NCBI GenBank assembly: GCA_040901795.1
Contig: JBBDYH010000094.1
Coordinates: 1-64,000 of the forward strand
Origin: JBBDYH01 sp040901795
GTDB taxonomy: Bacteria; Planctomycetota; Planctomycetia; Pirellulales; JALHPA01
Direction: 5' to 3'
Length of the DNA: 64,000 nt
The notes under the pieces are model-generated. The model saw only the letters and a program-made list of their open reading frames with translations, did no database searches and was not told the DNA's origin. Made by a program: the position numbers and the translations under genes. Position 1 is the first letter of the stretch; every line of letters starts with the position of its first letter. Positions 36,962-45,615 of the stretch are shown here, piece after piece.

Positions 36962-39727
36962 ATGAAACCTCGTGGTCTCAGTCAAACTAGAGCCTGCCGA
37001 ATGGCGTTGCGGTACTATCGTCGGACGGTAATTGTGGGCCTGTGCTTTGGCTTGTCGACGATAGGCCGCGCCGACGGTCCGTCCACCGGCCCGGCGGGAA
37101 TCAATTCCCAGATCCTCAACGACCAATATGGTCTCACGGGCAACGGGATCACGATCGGCATGGTGGAATGGAGCCGCCCCGGCATGCCCGGTTTCGACAG
37201 CGCGGCGAACAGTCATCCCGACGTCAAGCCCGCAGCCGTGTTCTTTCGAGATGGTGCGCCTCCCGCCAACACGAACATCACCAACCATGCGTTCTATGTC
37301 TCCGGAGGGTTGATCTCGAGCCATCCAGTCCATCGCAGCGTCTCGCCCGGTGCCTCTCTTCTGGCGTCTGGGACGGGCGACTTGAATCCGCCGGACATCG
37401 ATCGGATCACGCTGCGGTCGATGCAACACCTGGCTCTGATGAACGAGGGCGATGTACGGACCATTCAAGTTCTCAATGTACCGCTGAGCGGCTCGATTCC
37501 GCGCACGGGCAATACGTTGGGAGCGCTCGGCCTGGACTGGCTGGCTCGGCAGCACGATACGCTCTATCCGGGCGCCCGCGGTAACGCGGGCGTCGCGGAA
37601 TCGGGAGTGGGCTTAGACAATTTTAACGGCGTGATCGTCGGCGGCTCACAGAAAAACTCTCAAGGTGTGTACTCGCAATTGTGGCCAGGCACCTTTTCCG
37701 GTAATGCCACTGACGGCCGGCGGTTGACGAGCTTCATTGCGCCAGCAGTCGGTCTCACCGTACCAGTTCGAGGTGGCAGTTATTCGACGCCCGGCCCCGG
37801 CACAACGCATGCGACGTGGCACACGACGGGAACGAGTGCCTTGTTGCAACAATACGCCGATACTCAGATTGCCGGCCAAGCCGATGGCTGGACGGCCGAC
37901 GCGCAAAGGCACGAGGTGATCAAGGCGGTGCTGATGACTTCGACAGACAAGCTGCAGGATACCGGAGATGGCCGACTGCTTGATATGCAGAAGGCGATCC
38001 TGCGGCGAAACGGCAGCAACTGGACAACTGCCTCGCCGGCCGCGGCCACGCGGACCATTCCGCTCGACGACGATCTCGGCACTGGTCAGCTCAATGCGTA
38101 TCGAGCCTTGGCGCAGTTTGCTGCCGGCCAAGCCGGTCCAGGTGTTGTGCCGGCAATTGGGTGGGATTATGGGGCCACAAACGGGCCGGATCAGTTCAGC
38201 AAATACACGTTCACCAACTCGCTCATCGCCGATAGCTATGTCAGCGTCTCGCTGGCTTGGGACCGTCTGATTGACCTCAACGACGCGAACACCAACGGAA
38301 TGTACGACATCGGCGAGGAGTTCACCTCCCGCGGCATGAGCAATCTGGACCTGTTCTTGCTGCCCAAGGGGGCCGCCGACACGGGCCAGGCGCTGTGGTC
38401 TTCGGAGAGTACGCTCTACAACGTCGAACACATGTTCTTCAAGGTCCCCACGGCGTGCGAATACGAATTCTGGGTTCGCCAGAATGGCCCTTCGCCGCAC
38501 GCCGATGGGCAGCAGCCGTATGCGGTAGCGTGGCAAGCCTTAGCCGGTGCCATTTGGAGCGCCGACGCTGACGGCGCCTGGTCCGCGGCCGCGAACTGGA
38601 ACGGGTCGGTTCCCAACCTAGCAGGCAGCGTGGTGATCCTCGGCGGCGCGACCACGCAGCCCCGCACCGTTACGCTCGACAGTCCGATTACTGTAGGCCG
38701 CGTCAACTTCGAATCCGGTCAGCCTTACACGATCGCCGGAACAAACCCCCTCACGCTCGATCTGACGGTCGGCGACGCGCAAATATTTGTCGGTGCGGGG
38801 AATCATACGATCAGTGCCCCTGTCACGCTAGCGAACCCTACCATCATCAACGTTGCCGGACCGACGAGCAGTCTATCGATGACTGGGGCACTGAACGTGA
38901 CTGGCGTTAGACTGACCAAGTCGGGAGCAGGGGTGCTAACCGTCAACAACGTCCGAGTGGCGACTCTGTCGCTCAACGGTGGCACACTAGCCATCGCTCC
39001 CAACCCCACGGATGCCGGAACGTCTCAAGTCAGCGCCTTGTCGATCGCCGGCACAACAACGCCGGCCGCGCGGCTCGATCTCAACGACAACGCCCTGGTA
39101 GTCGACTATACGGGGACCAGCCCAGTGGCCACAGTTCGCCAGCGAATCGTGGCCGGACGAGGCGGCGCTGGCCTTGGCAAAACCTGGAATGGCCCAGGCA
39201 TCACCAGTAGCGCAGCGGCGGCCGCCGATCCGGAGTCGCGCTCGGTCGGCTACGCCGAGAATTCTGCTTTGCCGTTAGGGCCGTATACCGAATTTCGCGG
39301 CCAAGCCGTGGACGATACGTCAGTGCTCATGGCCTTCACGCGCACCGGCGACGCCAACCTCGACGGCATCGTCAATGACGACGACGTGACGATCGTCAGC
39401 GCCGCGTATGCACCGGGCGTACCAAATCCCCACTGGGCCGTCGGCGACTTCGACTACAACGGCTTTGTCGATGACGACGACCTGACGTTGCTCGGCGCTT
39501 TCTACGATCCTTCGGCGACGCCGCTGTTCGCGCCCGCTGCGGCCAACACCGGCCACGCCACCGCCGTGCCCGAGCCGGCCACCCTCGCGCTCCTTCTGAC
39601 CGGTCTAATCGCAATGCTGCTGCGACACAACCGCCGCCGCACTTACCGCGATGCTGATTGGCAACGCTTGACTCGCACCCCCCTTGACAACCGTGCCAGT
39701 TATAGTGTATATACTGATGACCACTAA
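36962..39727 (+). CDS. Secreted PEP-CTERM protein, subtilase-like N-terminal region
   Basis: 921 residues. AGGAG lies 7 bases before the ATG. An N-terminal region (about 50-390) recalls a subtilase: GNGITIGMVEWSRPG where the catalytic Asp is expected, SHPVHRSVSPGASLLASG around the His position, and TTGTSALLQQYAD around the Ser. Asp is replaced by Glu and the flanking motifs are degenerate, so activity is doubtful. The C-terminal part repeats the module of the esterase: a Gly/Thr-rich beta region, GDANLDGIVNDDDVTIVS and DYNGFVDDDDLTLLG dockerin-like sites, and a PEP-CTERM sequence VPEPATLALLLTGLIAMLLRHNRRR followed by a 28-residue extension. Probably sorted to the cell surface. Confidence 0.7.
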   Translation: MKPRGLSQTRACRMALRYYRRTVIVGLCFGLSTIGRADGPSTGPAGINSQILNDQYGLTGNGITIGMVEWSRPGMPGFDSAANSHPDVKPAAVFFRDGAPPANTNITNHAFYVSGGLISSHPVHRSVSPGASLLASGTGDLNPPDIDRITLRSMQHLALMNEGDVRTIQVLNVPLSGSIPRTGNTLGALGLDWLARQHDTLYPGARGNAGVAESGVGLDNFNGVIVGGSQKNSQGVYSQLWPGTFSGNATDGRRLTSFIAPAVGLTVPVRGGSYSTPGPGTTHATWHTTGTSALLQQYADTQIAGQADGWTADAQRHEVIKAVLMTSTDKLQDTGDGRLLDMQKAILRRNGSNWTTASPAAATRTIPLDDDLGTGQLNAYRALAQFAAGQAGPGVVPAIGWDYGATNGPDQFSKYTFTNSLIADSYVSVSLAWDRLIDLNDANTNGMYDIGEEFTSRGMSNLDLFLLPKGAADTGQALWSSESTLYNVEHMFFKVPTACEYEFWVRQNGPSPHADGQQPYAVAWQALAGAIWSADADGAWSAAANWNGSVPNLAGSVVILGGATTQPRTVTLDSPITVGRVNFESGQPYTIAGTNPLTLDLTVGDAQIFVGAGNHTISAPVTLANPTIINVAGPTSSLSMTGALNVTGVRLTKSGAGVLTVNNVRVATLSLNGGTLAIAPNPTDAGTSQVSALSIAGTTTPAARLDLNDNALVVDYTGTSPVATVRQRIVAGRGGAGLGKTWNGPGITSSAAAAADPESRSVGYAENSALPLGPYTEFRGQAVDDTSVLMAFTRTGDANLDGIVNDDDVTIVSAAYAPGVPNPHWAVGDFDYNGFVDDDDLTLLGAFYDPSATPLFAPAAANTGHATAVPEPATLALLLTGLIAMLLRHNRRRTYRDADWQRLTRTPLDNRASYSVYTDDH
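39684..39713 (+). promoter_or_regulatory. Putative sigma70-type promoter
   Basis: TTGACA at 39684-39689, 18 bases, then TATATA at 39708-39713; an AGTGTATATACT near-palindrome overlaps the -10. It lies inside the last codons of the preceding CDS and reads into about 600 bases without a recognised gene. Confidence 0.55.
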
Positions 39728-40325
39728 TGCACCCGCTCCTGCCGCTCCGCTCATTGACATCTGAACCACAACGTCGCGAAGGCCTTCGGCCCGCCCGTCA
39801 CGGCCGCCGTTGCCGCGTGCCGGATTGCCTTGGCTCGCGCCCATTGCGGGCGACGGCAGGTCGGTCGCCGGCGTGCGCGAAGTGCACTCACAATTGCAAT
39901 AATTCCCTGTCGAACGAAACGGATTTGACGACATAACTACTTATAAGATAAAGAGTTGCAACAACAATGTACTGCCAGCCAGGGGGATTATTTCCACTCG
40001 ACCCCCGTTTTTGTGAAAAAACTCCCAAAGAGCGGCCAAAAATCATCCCCTCCCCACCGAGTTTCCGGTTGAATTGTGCGGACAATTCCCCTTCTTTGCC
40101 AATTTTCCTGAACCTGGTCAAACCAACCCACTTTTTCCCGCGTACAAGACCCTGCGGCGGAACAACATAGGCCCCGTGGTGTTTAACGTGACAGGGCCTC
40201 GTTGCCCGAGTAGAATAGTGGCCCGGAGTGATTCCCTATGTGGATTTCCCCCTTGCCACGCCTCTTCCCGCCCGCCCCGCCCGCTCCGGCAGCCGCCCGC
40301 CCGAACCTAACGAAGGTGCCCACCT
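39728..40325. other. 598-base region without recognised gene
   Basis: The first 170 bases are G+C-rich. They are followed by an unusually A+T-rich stretch (about 39890-39970). Then comes a pyrimidine-rich segment up to the adaptor gene. The ORFs present are short and lack ribosome-binding sites. A TAGAAT-like -10 near 40211 may serve the adaptor operon, without a convincing -35. Confidence 0.5.
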
Positions 40326-42035
40326 ATGGCCAATTCATCTCGCTTTCAAACGTCATCTCGTTCGCGTCGATGGGGACTGTCGATGCCTTGGCTATTGGCT
40401 TCAATCGTCGTCGCCGGAGCTGGGACCGCCGCCGTGCTCATTCCTTGGGCTGGCAAAGGCGCCAGCGAACTTGAGGCGAATGCAGTTTTGAGTCCGGTCA
40501 AGCGCGTAATGTTCGAGCACAGCGTGGTTGAGCCGGGCGAGATCGAAAGCTCAAGAAACATCGAGATTCGCTGCGAGATTCAATCGCGGAATTCCACGGG
40601 GACGATGATCCTGGAGATCGTTCCCGCCGGAACGATCGTCAAGGAGGGGGACGTTCTGATCAAGTTCGACGGATCGGCGTTGGAAGCCGAACTGATTGCC
40701 CAAGAGAGCATCACCAGCAGTAGCGAGGCGCTGGTCATCCAATCGCAAAACGCGTTCGACACGGCCGTCATTTCACGCAAAGAATATCTGGAAGGAATGT
40801 TTACGCAGGAAGAGCAGCTCATTGAGAGCGAAGTGTTTGTGGCGGAGGAAAACCTGCGGCGCTCGAGGGAGTATGCCCGCTACAGCGAGCGGCTGGCGGC
40901 GCGCGGCTTTGTGACTGCGCAACAGCTCGAGGCCGACAAGTTTGCGGTCGACAAGGCACAGAACGACCTGGACACGGCCAAGACCAAGCTCCGCGTGCTG
41001 CGCGAGTTTACGAAAGAGAAAACGCTCAAGACGCTCGACGCCGCCGTTGCCACTGGGGAGGCAAAATTGCACGCCGATAAGCGGACCTATCAGCTCGATA
41101 AGGACAAGCTTGCGCTGCTCCAACAACAGCTTGAGAAATGCACGGTCAAGGCGCCTGCCGCCGGCAAGGTGGTCTACGCCAACGAAAGCGATCGCCGCGG
41201 CAACCAGGAAGTCGTGATTCAAGAGGGGGCCGTGATTCGCGAGCGGCAGCCGGTGATCCGCCTCCCCGATATGACCCAAATGCAGGTCAAGGCCAAGATC
41301 AACGAATCGCGAATCGGGTTTGTGCGCGTGGGCATGAAGGCCACGATCACGCTCGACGCGTTCCCCGATCTGCGGCTCGACGGCGTGGTTAAGCAAGTCG
41401 ACGAGTTTCCACAGCCGCCGGGTTGGTCGAGCGGCAATATCAAACAATATGCCACGTATGTGGAGATGACAGAGCCGCCGCCCGGCATCCGTCCCGGCCT
41501 GACGGCAAACGTTGAGATCCACGTCGATCAAATCCCCGATGCGATCGCCGTGCCGGTTCACGCGCTGCACGAGCACAAGGGACAGTATTACTGCCTGGTC
41601 AAGAACGACGAGGGAGTCGAGGAAGCACGCTGGGTGGACATCGGCGCCAGCAATGACAAGCTGGTAGTCATCAAGTCGGGGCTGGCGGTTGGCGATAGTA
41701 TGATCGCAAACCCGGACGCCTTCGTCGAGTTCGTTGCCTTCCCGGCGCCGCCGCCGGAAAGCCTTGGCAAGCCGAAAACGTTGCTGGTCAAGGCGAGTGA
41801 CATCGCGCCGCCGGAAGCGGCCGAAAAGGGCAAAGGTCGGCGCGGACGCGGCGATGGCTCGGGCGGACCGCCGGGCGAAGGCGGCCGCCGTGGTCGGCGC
41901 GGCGGTTTTGGCGGCGCTCCGGGTGGCGGACAGGCTTTCGGCCAGGCCGACGCCCGCGGCACGGGCCCGCTCGGACCGGCCAAAGGGGGCGGGCCGAACG
42001 TGCCTGCGGACGCTGGCAGTGCCAGCGGCGGGTAG
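40326..42035 (+). CDS. HlyD/RND-type periplasmic adaptor (MacA-like), Gly/Arg-rich tail
   Basis: 569 residues. An N-terminal anchor (LLASIVVAGAGTAAVLIPWAG). The first lipoyl half is VVEPGEIESSRNIEIRCEIQ to GTIVKEGDVLIKFDGSALEAELI. A helical hairpin spans about 125-260. The second lipoyl half with beta-barrel includes VKAPAAGKVVYANESDRRGNQEVVIQEGAVIRERQPVIRLPDMTQMQVKAKINES (split here into short stretches). The last 70 or so residues are low-complexity, Gly/Arg/Pro-rich. It is the first gene of a MacA-MacB-type operon with the ATPase and permease that follow. Likely exports a compound or lipid across the cell envelope. Confidence 0.87.
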   Translation: MANSSRFQTSSRSRRWGLSMPWLLASIVVAGAGTAAVLIPWAGKGASELEANAVLSPVKRVMFEHSVVEPGEIESSRNIEIRCEIQSRNSTGTMILEIVPAGTIVKEGDVLIKFDGSALEAELIAQESITSSSEALVIQSQNAFDTAVISRKEYLEGMFTQEEQLIESEVFVAEENLRRSREYARYSERLAARGFVTAQQLEADKFAVDKAQNDLDTAKTKLRVLREFTKEKTLKTLDAAVATGEAKLHADKRTYQLDKDKLALLQQQLEKCTVKAPAAGKVVYANESDRRGNQEVVIQEGAVIRERQPVIRLPDMTQMQVKAKINESRIGFVRVGMKATITLDAFPDLRLDGVVKQVDEFPQPPGWSSGNIKQYATYVEMTEPPPGIRPGLTANVEIHVDQIPDAIAVPVHALHEHKGQYYCLVKNDEGVEEARWVDIGASNDKLVVIKSGLAVGDSMIANPDAFVEFVAFPAPPPESLGKPKTLLVKASDIAPPEAAEKGKGRRGRGDGSGGPPGEGGRRGRRGGFGGAPGGGQAFGQADARGTGPLGPAKGGGPNVPADAGSASGG

Positions 42036-42043
42036 TGAGGTTC

Positions 42044-42118
42044 TGTTGGAGTCCAGGCTTCAGCCTGTTGGAGTTCAGGCTTCAGCCTGCCCGAAAGCAA
42101 GCTAAAGCTTGAACTCCA
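42044..42118 (+). repeat. Interspersed palindromic repeats between adaptor and ATPase genes
   Basis: Two copies of AGGCTTCAGCCTG occur at 42055 and 42077. The second is followed by an inverted arm (AAGCTTGAACTCC against GGAGTTCAGGCTT), forming a stem-loop of about 50 bases. It resembles the family of G+C-rich planctomycete intergenic repeats seen elsewhere in the window. Confidence 0.7.
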
Positions 42119-42180
42119 GCTTTCGCTGCGACCCTCGTGGGGTCGCAGTTTTTGTTGGTTCGATACACGACCGATCTTTC

Positions 42181-42912
42181 ATGAAACCTGCCGTCCGCAT
42201 CGAAGACCTGAAGAAAGACTATGTGATGGGCGCCGAGACGGTGCATGCCGTCCGCGGCATCACGCTCGAAATCCCCGCCGGCGATTACGTCGCCATCATG
42301 GGACCGTCGGGCTCCGGAAAGTCAACGCTCTTGAACTTGCTAGGGTGTCTCGATCGTCCGACCGCGGGGAGGTATTTCCTGGGAGATGAAGACGTAGCCC
42401 AAATGGACGATGATCAGCTCAGCGATGTGCGCGCCTCGCGGATTGGCTTTGTGTTTCAGTCGTATAACTTGATCCAGCAGTTGACGGTGCTGGAGAACAT
42501 CGAAGTGCCGCTGATGTACCGGGGGCACGTCACGGCGGCGGAGCGCGACTACTGCCGCGAGATGGCCGAGTTGGTCGGCTTGGGAGACCGGCTCAAGCAC
42601 AAGCCGATGCAGCTTTCCGGCGGCCAACAACAGCGCGTGGCCATCGCCCGCAGCCTGGCGAACAACCCCTATTTCGTGCTCGCCGACGAAGCCACCGGCA
42701 ACCTCGACTCGCAAACCTCTGACGAGATCATGGCGGTCTTCGAACGACTCAACGCAGCGGGAAAGACCATTATCATGGTCACCCACGAGCCGGATGTGGC
42801 TGAGCACGCGAAGCGGATCGTGCGATTAAAAGACGGCTATTTACAATCCGACGAACGGAACATAGAGCGTAAGGGGCAGAGGGCAGAGGACAGGGAGGCA
42901 GACGAAACGTGA
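42181..42912 (+). CDS. ABC transporter ATP-binding protein (MacB/LolD type)
   Basis: 243 residues from the ATG at 42181 (MKPAVRIEDL); the upstream frame crosses the repeat and is not coding. Walker A is MGPSGSGKSTLLN, Q-loop GFVFQSYNLIQQL, signature LSGGQQQRVAIARSLANNP, Walker B FVLADEATGNLD, H-loop IIMVTHEPDVAEHAKR. The last about 14 residues (KGQRAEDREADET) are encoded by a G+A-rich repeat, so the native C-terminus was probably shorter. Pairs with the adaptor and the MacB-like permease. Confidence 0.93.
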   Translation: MKPAVRIEDLKKDYVMGAETVHAVRGITLEIPAGDYVAIMGPSGSGKSTLLNLLGCLDRPTAGRYFLGDEDVAQMDDDQLSDVRASRIGFVFQSYNLIQQLTVLENIEVPLMYRGHVTAAERDYCREMAELVGLGDRLKHKPMQLSGGQQQRVAIARSLANNPYFVLADEATGNLDSQTSDEIMAVFERLNAAGKTIIMVTHEPDVAEHAKRIVRLKDGYLQSDERNIERKGQRAEDREADET

Positions 42913-42917
42913 CCTTC

Positions 42918-43010
42918 CATTCCTTGTCCCTCCTCAACCTCGCTAGCGAAGTGGGCCGCCTCATCAACGGCCTGATCAATTCCCTAAAAAAACTGACGAC
43001 TGAATTCTGA
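42918..43010 (+). pseudogene. 3' relic of a 23S-rRNA-IVP-type four-helix-bundle protein gene
   Basis: Between the ATPase and permease genes, a frame ending in TGA at 43008-43010 reads LLNLASEVGRLINGLINSLKK followed by LTTEF. This matches the last helix of the small four-helix-bundle proteins of the 23S intervening-sequence family (commonly ...LLALASEVGRLINGLIKSLKN). The rest of the gene is missing. Nearly complementary G+A/C+T repeat blocks flank it, at about 42872-42898 and 43013-43042. Confidence 0.65.
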
Positions 43011-43047
43011 TTCCTGCCCTCTGCTCCCCGCCCTCTGCCCTCTACCC

Positions 43048-44370
43048 ATGTACCTGTTCAGCCTCCGCACCTGGCAACTTGGCGTGAAAGCGCTGCTCCT
43101 GCACCCGCTGCGCTCGTTGCTGACGGTCATTGGTATCTTTATCGGCGTCGCCAGCGTCATCTGGCTGTTGGCCATCGGCGAAGGGATCAGCCAGAAGGCG
43201 CAAGAACAGATTGCCAGCCTGGGGGCCGAGAACATCATCGTCCGCTCGAACAAGCCGCCCAGCGAGACCACGGCGGGAGCGACCGGCCCATTGCCGTACG
43301 GGTTGACGCGGGCGGACTACGAACGTCTGGTGAGCCTGCAGACGGTGAAGAGCGCCCTGCAGATTCGCGAGCTGCGGCGGCAGTTCCGTTACAAGGACCG
43401 GATCCTGGACGGCCGTCTCGTCGCCTGCACTCCGGCCTATCGAGAAGCGACGCAGCAAAGCGTTGCCGTCGGCCGCTTCATTCAGCACGCCGACAATATC
43501 AACGTCAACAACGTTTGCGTGATCGCCGACGGCACCGCCAAGCGGCTGTTCCCCTACGAGGATCCGATCGGGAAGCAACTCCACGTCGATGTTGATTACT
43601 ACACCATTGTTGGCGTAATGAAGCCGCGCGGGTCGAGCGCCGGCATCGGCGGCTCGCTGGCCGCGCAGGACTACAGCTACGACGTCTACATCCCGATCCG
43701 CACGCAGCTCAAGCGAATCGGAGACGTCGTCGTCACGCGCGGCGCCGGCACATTCGAAGGCGAGGTGCTGGAGCTGAGCCAGATTACGCTGCGTGTCGAT
43801 GGGGTCGAGAACGTGCTCAAGACCGCGGGCATGGTGGAGCGCATCCTGAAGGATTACCATGACATCGACGACTACCGAGTCACCGTGCCGCTCGAGCTGT
43901 TGGAGCAGGCCAAGACGACGCGGATGATGTTCATCGTCCTGTTGGGCCTGATCGCTGCAATCTCGCTCGTTGTCGGCGGCATCGGCATCATGAACATCAT
44001 GCTGGCCACGGTGACCGAGCGCACGCGCGAGATCGGCATTCGCCGCGCCTTGGGCGCCAAGCGCCGAGACATTACGCGACAGTTCCTCGCTGAGACTGTG
44101 GTGCTCTCGGCGCTCGGCGGCGTGACTGGGATCTTGGGGGGGCTCACCTGCCGCCCGCTGACCTACGTGGCCCGCGCATTTCTCGATTCGTTCATGCCCC
44201 AAACGATGAAGAATCTTCCTGAGCTGGTGCGATCGGTCGAGCCGATCATCGTGCCCCTCTCGATTCCACTGGCGTTCGGCATCTCAGTCTGCGTAGGCGT
44301 GATCTTCGGTCTCTATCCGGCGATCCGCGCTGCGAAGATGGATCCGATCGAGGCCCTGCGGCATCAGTAG
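43048..44370 (+). CDS. MacB-like ABC transporter permease
   Basis: 440 residues. N-terminal helix (LRSLLTVIGIFIGVASVIWLLAIGEG), then a large periplasmic domain with ASLGAENIIVRSNKPP and FPYEDPIGKQLHVDVDYYTIVGVMKPRG (the MacB-PCD core). Three C-terminal helices of the FtsX domain follow, with TRMMFIVLLGLIAAISLVVGGIGIMNIML and TERTREIGIRRALGAKRRDITRQFL, the coupling helix. It forms the inner-membrane pump of the operon. Whether the operon serves export of a compound or lipid transport is not shown. Confidence 0.9.
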   Translation: MYLFSLRTWQLGVKALLLHPLRSLLTVIGIFIGVASVIWLLAIGEGISQKAQEQIASLGAENIIVRSNKPPSETTAGATGPLPYGLTRADYERLVSLQTVKSALQIRELRRQFRYKDRILDGRLVACTPAYREATQQSVAVGRFIQHADNINVNNVCVIADGTAKRLFPYEDPIGKQLHVDVDYYTIVGVMKPRGSSAGIGGSLAAQDYSYDVYIPIRTQLKRIGDVVVTRGAGTFEGEVLELSQITLRVDGVENVLKTAGMVERILKDYHDIDDYRVTVPLELLEQAKTTRMMFIVLLGLIAAISLVVGGIGIMNIMLATVTERTREIGIRRALGAKRRDITRQFLAETVVLSALGGVTGILGGLTCRPLTYVARAFLDSFMPQTMKNLPELVRSVEPIIVPLSIPLAFGISVCVGVIFGLYPAIRAAKMDPIEALRHQ

Positions 44371-45614
44371 GGATTAAAGAAGTCGGCCGAGCGCACGTGC
44401 TCCGGCCGGAAACCCATGCCGATCACGCGCGCTGGGATTCGCGCGAACTTCGGCCAGCGCTGCAGCAATCGGACCGGCCACGGCCGCGACAGCGTCGTAT
44501 TCCCGCCCAGCACGCGCTTGATGAGCCGGTTCTGAATGAATACCTGCAACGCTTGAGTCAGCCGTGTGGGCAGCTCGCGTCGCCGTTGAACCTGGTGCAG
44601 GTCGTCCGTCATCAGGCTTCCGCTCCGCAGAGGTTCAGCCAGGATATTCGCCGTCGCGACAGCGTCTTGAATGGCGAGGTTGATGCCTACTCCGCCGATC
44701 GGCGACATGGCATGCGCCGCATCGCCAATGCACAAGAGACCCGGACGGTACCACCTTGTCAGCCGATCGACTTTAACCGTGAGCAGCTTGATTTCATTCC
44801 AGCCGCGCAACTCGTGCACGCGGTCGCTTAGAAACGGCGCCATCTGAGCCACCTGCTGGCGGAAGATCTCCAACCCCTGTTGACGGATCTGTTCGTAGCC
44901 GCCTTTGGGAATCACGTAACCACACTGCCAGTAGTCGCCACGAAAAATCAACGCCATCAGCCGCCCGCGCTCAAAGCGCCCGAGCGGCTGAGCGGGATCG
45001 CTCGGCCGACGCGAGATCCGCATCCAAAGCACGTCCATCGGCGCCCCCAGGTCGCGTACGCGAAGACCGGCTCGATCGCGCACGGTTGATTGCCGACCGT
45101 CGGCGCCGATCGTCAATTCGGCCCGGCATTCGATCGGCCCTTCGGTCGTTGCGGCCCGAACACCGACCACACCGCCGTCTGTTTCCATGAGCCCTGTCAC
45201 TTCGGCGCCCATCAACAGCCGGAACGTCGGATAGCGCCGCGCCTGCTGTACGACAAAGTCCAAAAAGTCCCATTGCGGGATCAAGGCAATGTACGGGCAG
45301 CAGACGGGCAAACGCGAAAAGTCCGCCACGGTCACTTCGGCATCGCCAATGTGCCCGCGGAGCTGGCGCACTTCCTGCTGCGGCCGCTTGCGAAACTCCT
45401 CCAAGAGACCCAGTTCGTGAATCACTTCCAGCGTGGAGGGATGGATCGTATCACCCCGAAAATCGCGGAGAAAGTCGGCGTGCTTTTCCAGCACAATCGT
45501 ATCGACGCCCGCCCGGGCCATTAACAGTCCGGCCATCATCCCCGCCGGACCGCCGCCGACGATGCAACAGCGGGTCTGCAATCGTGTGACAACGGGAGTC
45601 ACATGCTCAGGCAT
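44364..45614 (-). CDS. FAD-dependent monooxygenase (PHBH/UbiH-like)
   Basis: 416 residues of the para-hydroxybenzoate hydroxylase fold. GxGxxG is CCIVGGGPAGMMAGLLMARAG, followed by VLEKHADFLRDFRGDTIHPST (Glu binding the ribose). The DG motif is TIGADGRQSTVRDRAG, and the third site is GDAAHAMSPIGGVGINLAIQDA. It probably hydroxylates an aromatic or quinone compound. The start is one base after the stop of the kinase gene upstream on the same strand, so they share a transcript. Its 3' end overlaps the MacB permease by 7 bases, tail to tail. Confidence 0.9.
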   Translation of the reverse strand: MPEHVTPVVTRLQTRCCIVGGGPAGMMAGLLMARAGVDTIVLEKHADFLRDFRGDTIHPSTLEVIHELGLLEEFRKRPQQEVRQLRGHIGDAEVTVADFSRLPVCCPYIALIPQWDFLDFVVQQARRYPTFRLLMGAEVTGLMETDGGVVGVRAATTEGPIECRAELTIGADGRQSTVRDRAGLRVRDLGAPMDVLWMRISRRPSDPAQPLGRFERGRLMALIFRGDYWQCGYVIPKGGYEQIRQQGLEIFRQQVAQMAPFLSDRVHELRGWNEIKLLTVKVDRLTRWYRPGLLCIGDAAHAMSPIGGVGINLAIQDAVATANILAEPLRSGSLMTDDLHQVQRRRELPTRLTQALQVFIQNRLIKRVLGGNTTLSRPWPVRLLQRWPKFARIPARVIGMGFRPEHVRSADFFNPY

Positions 45615-45615
45615 A

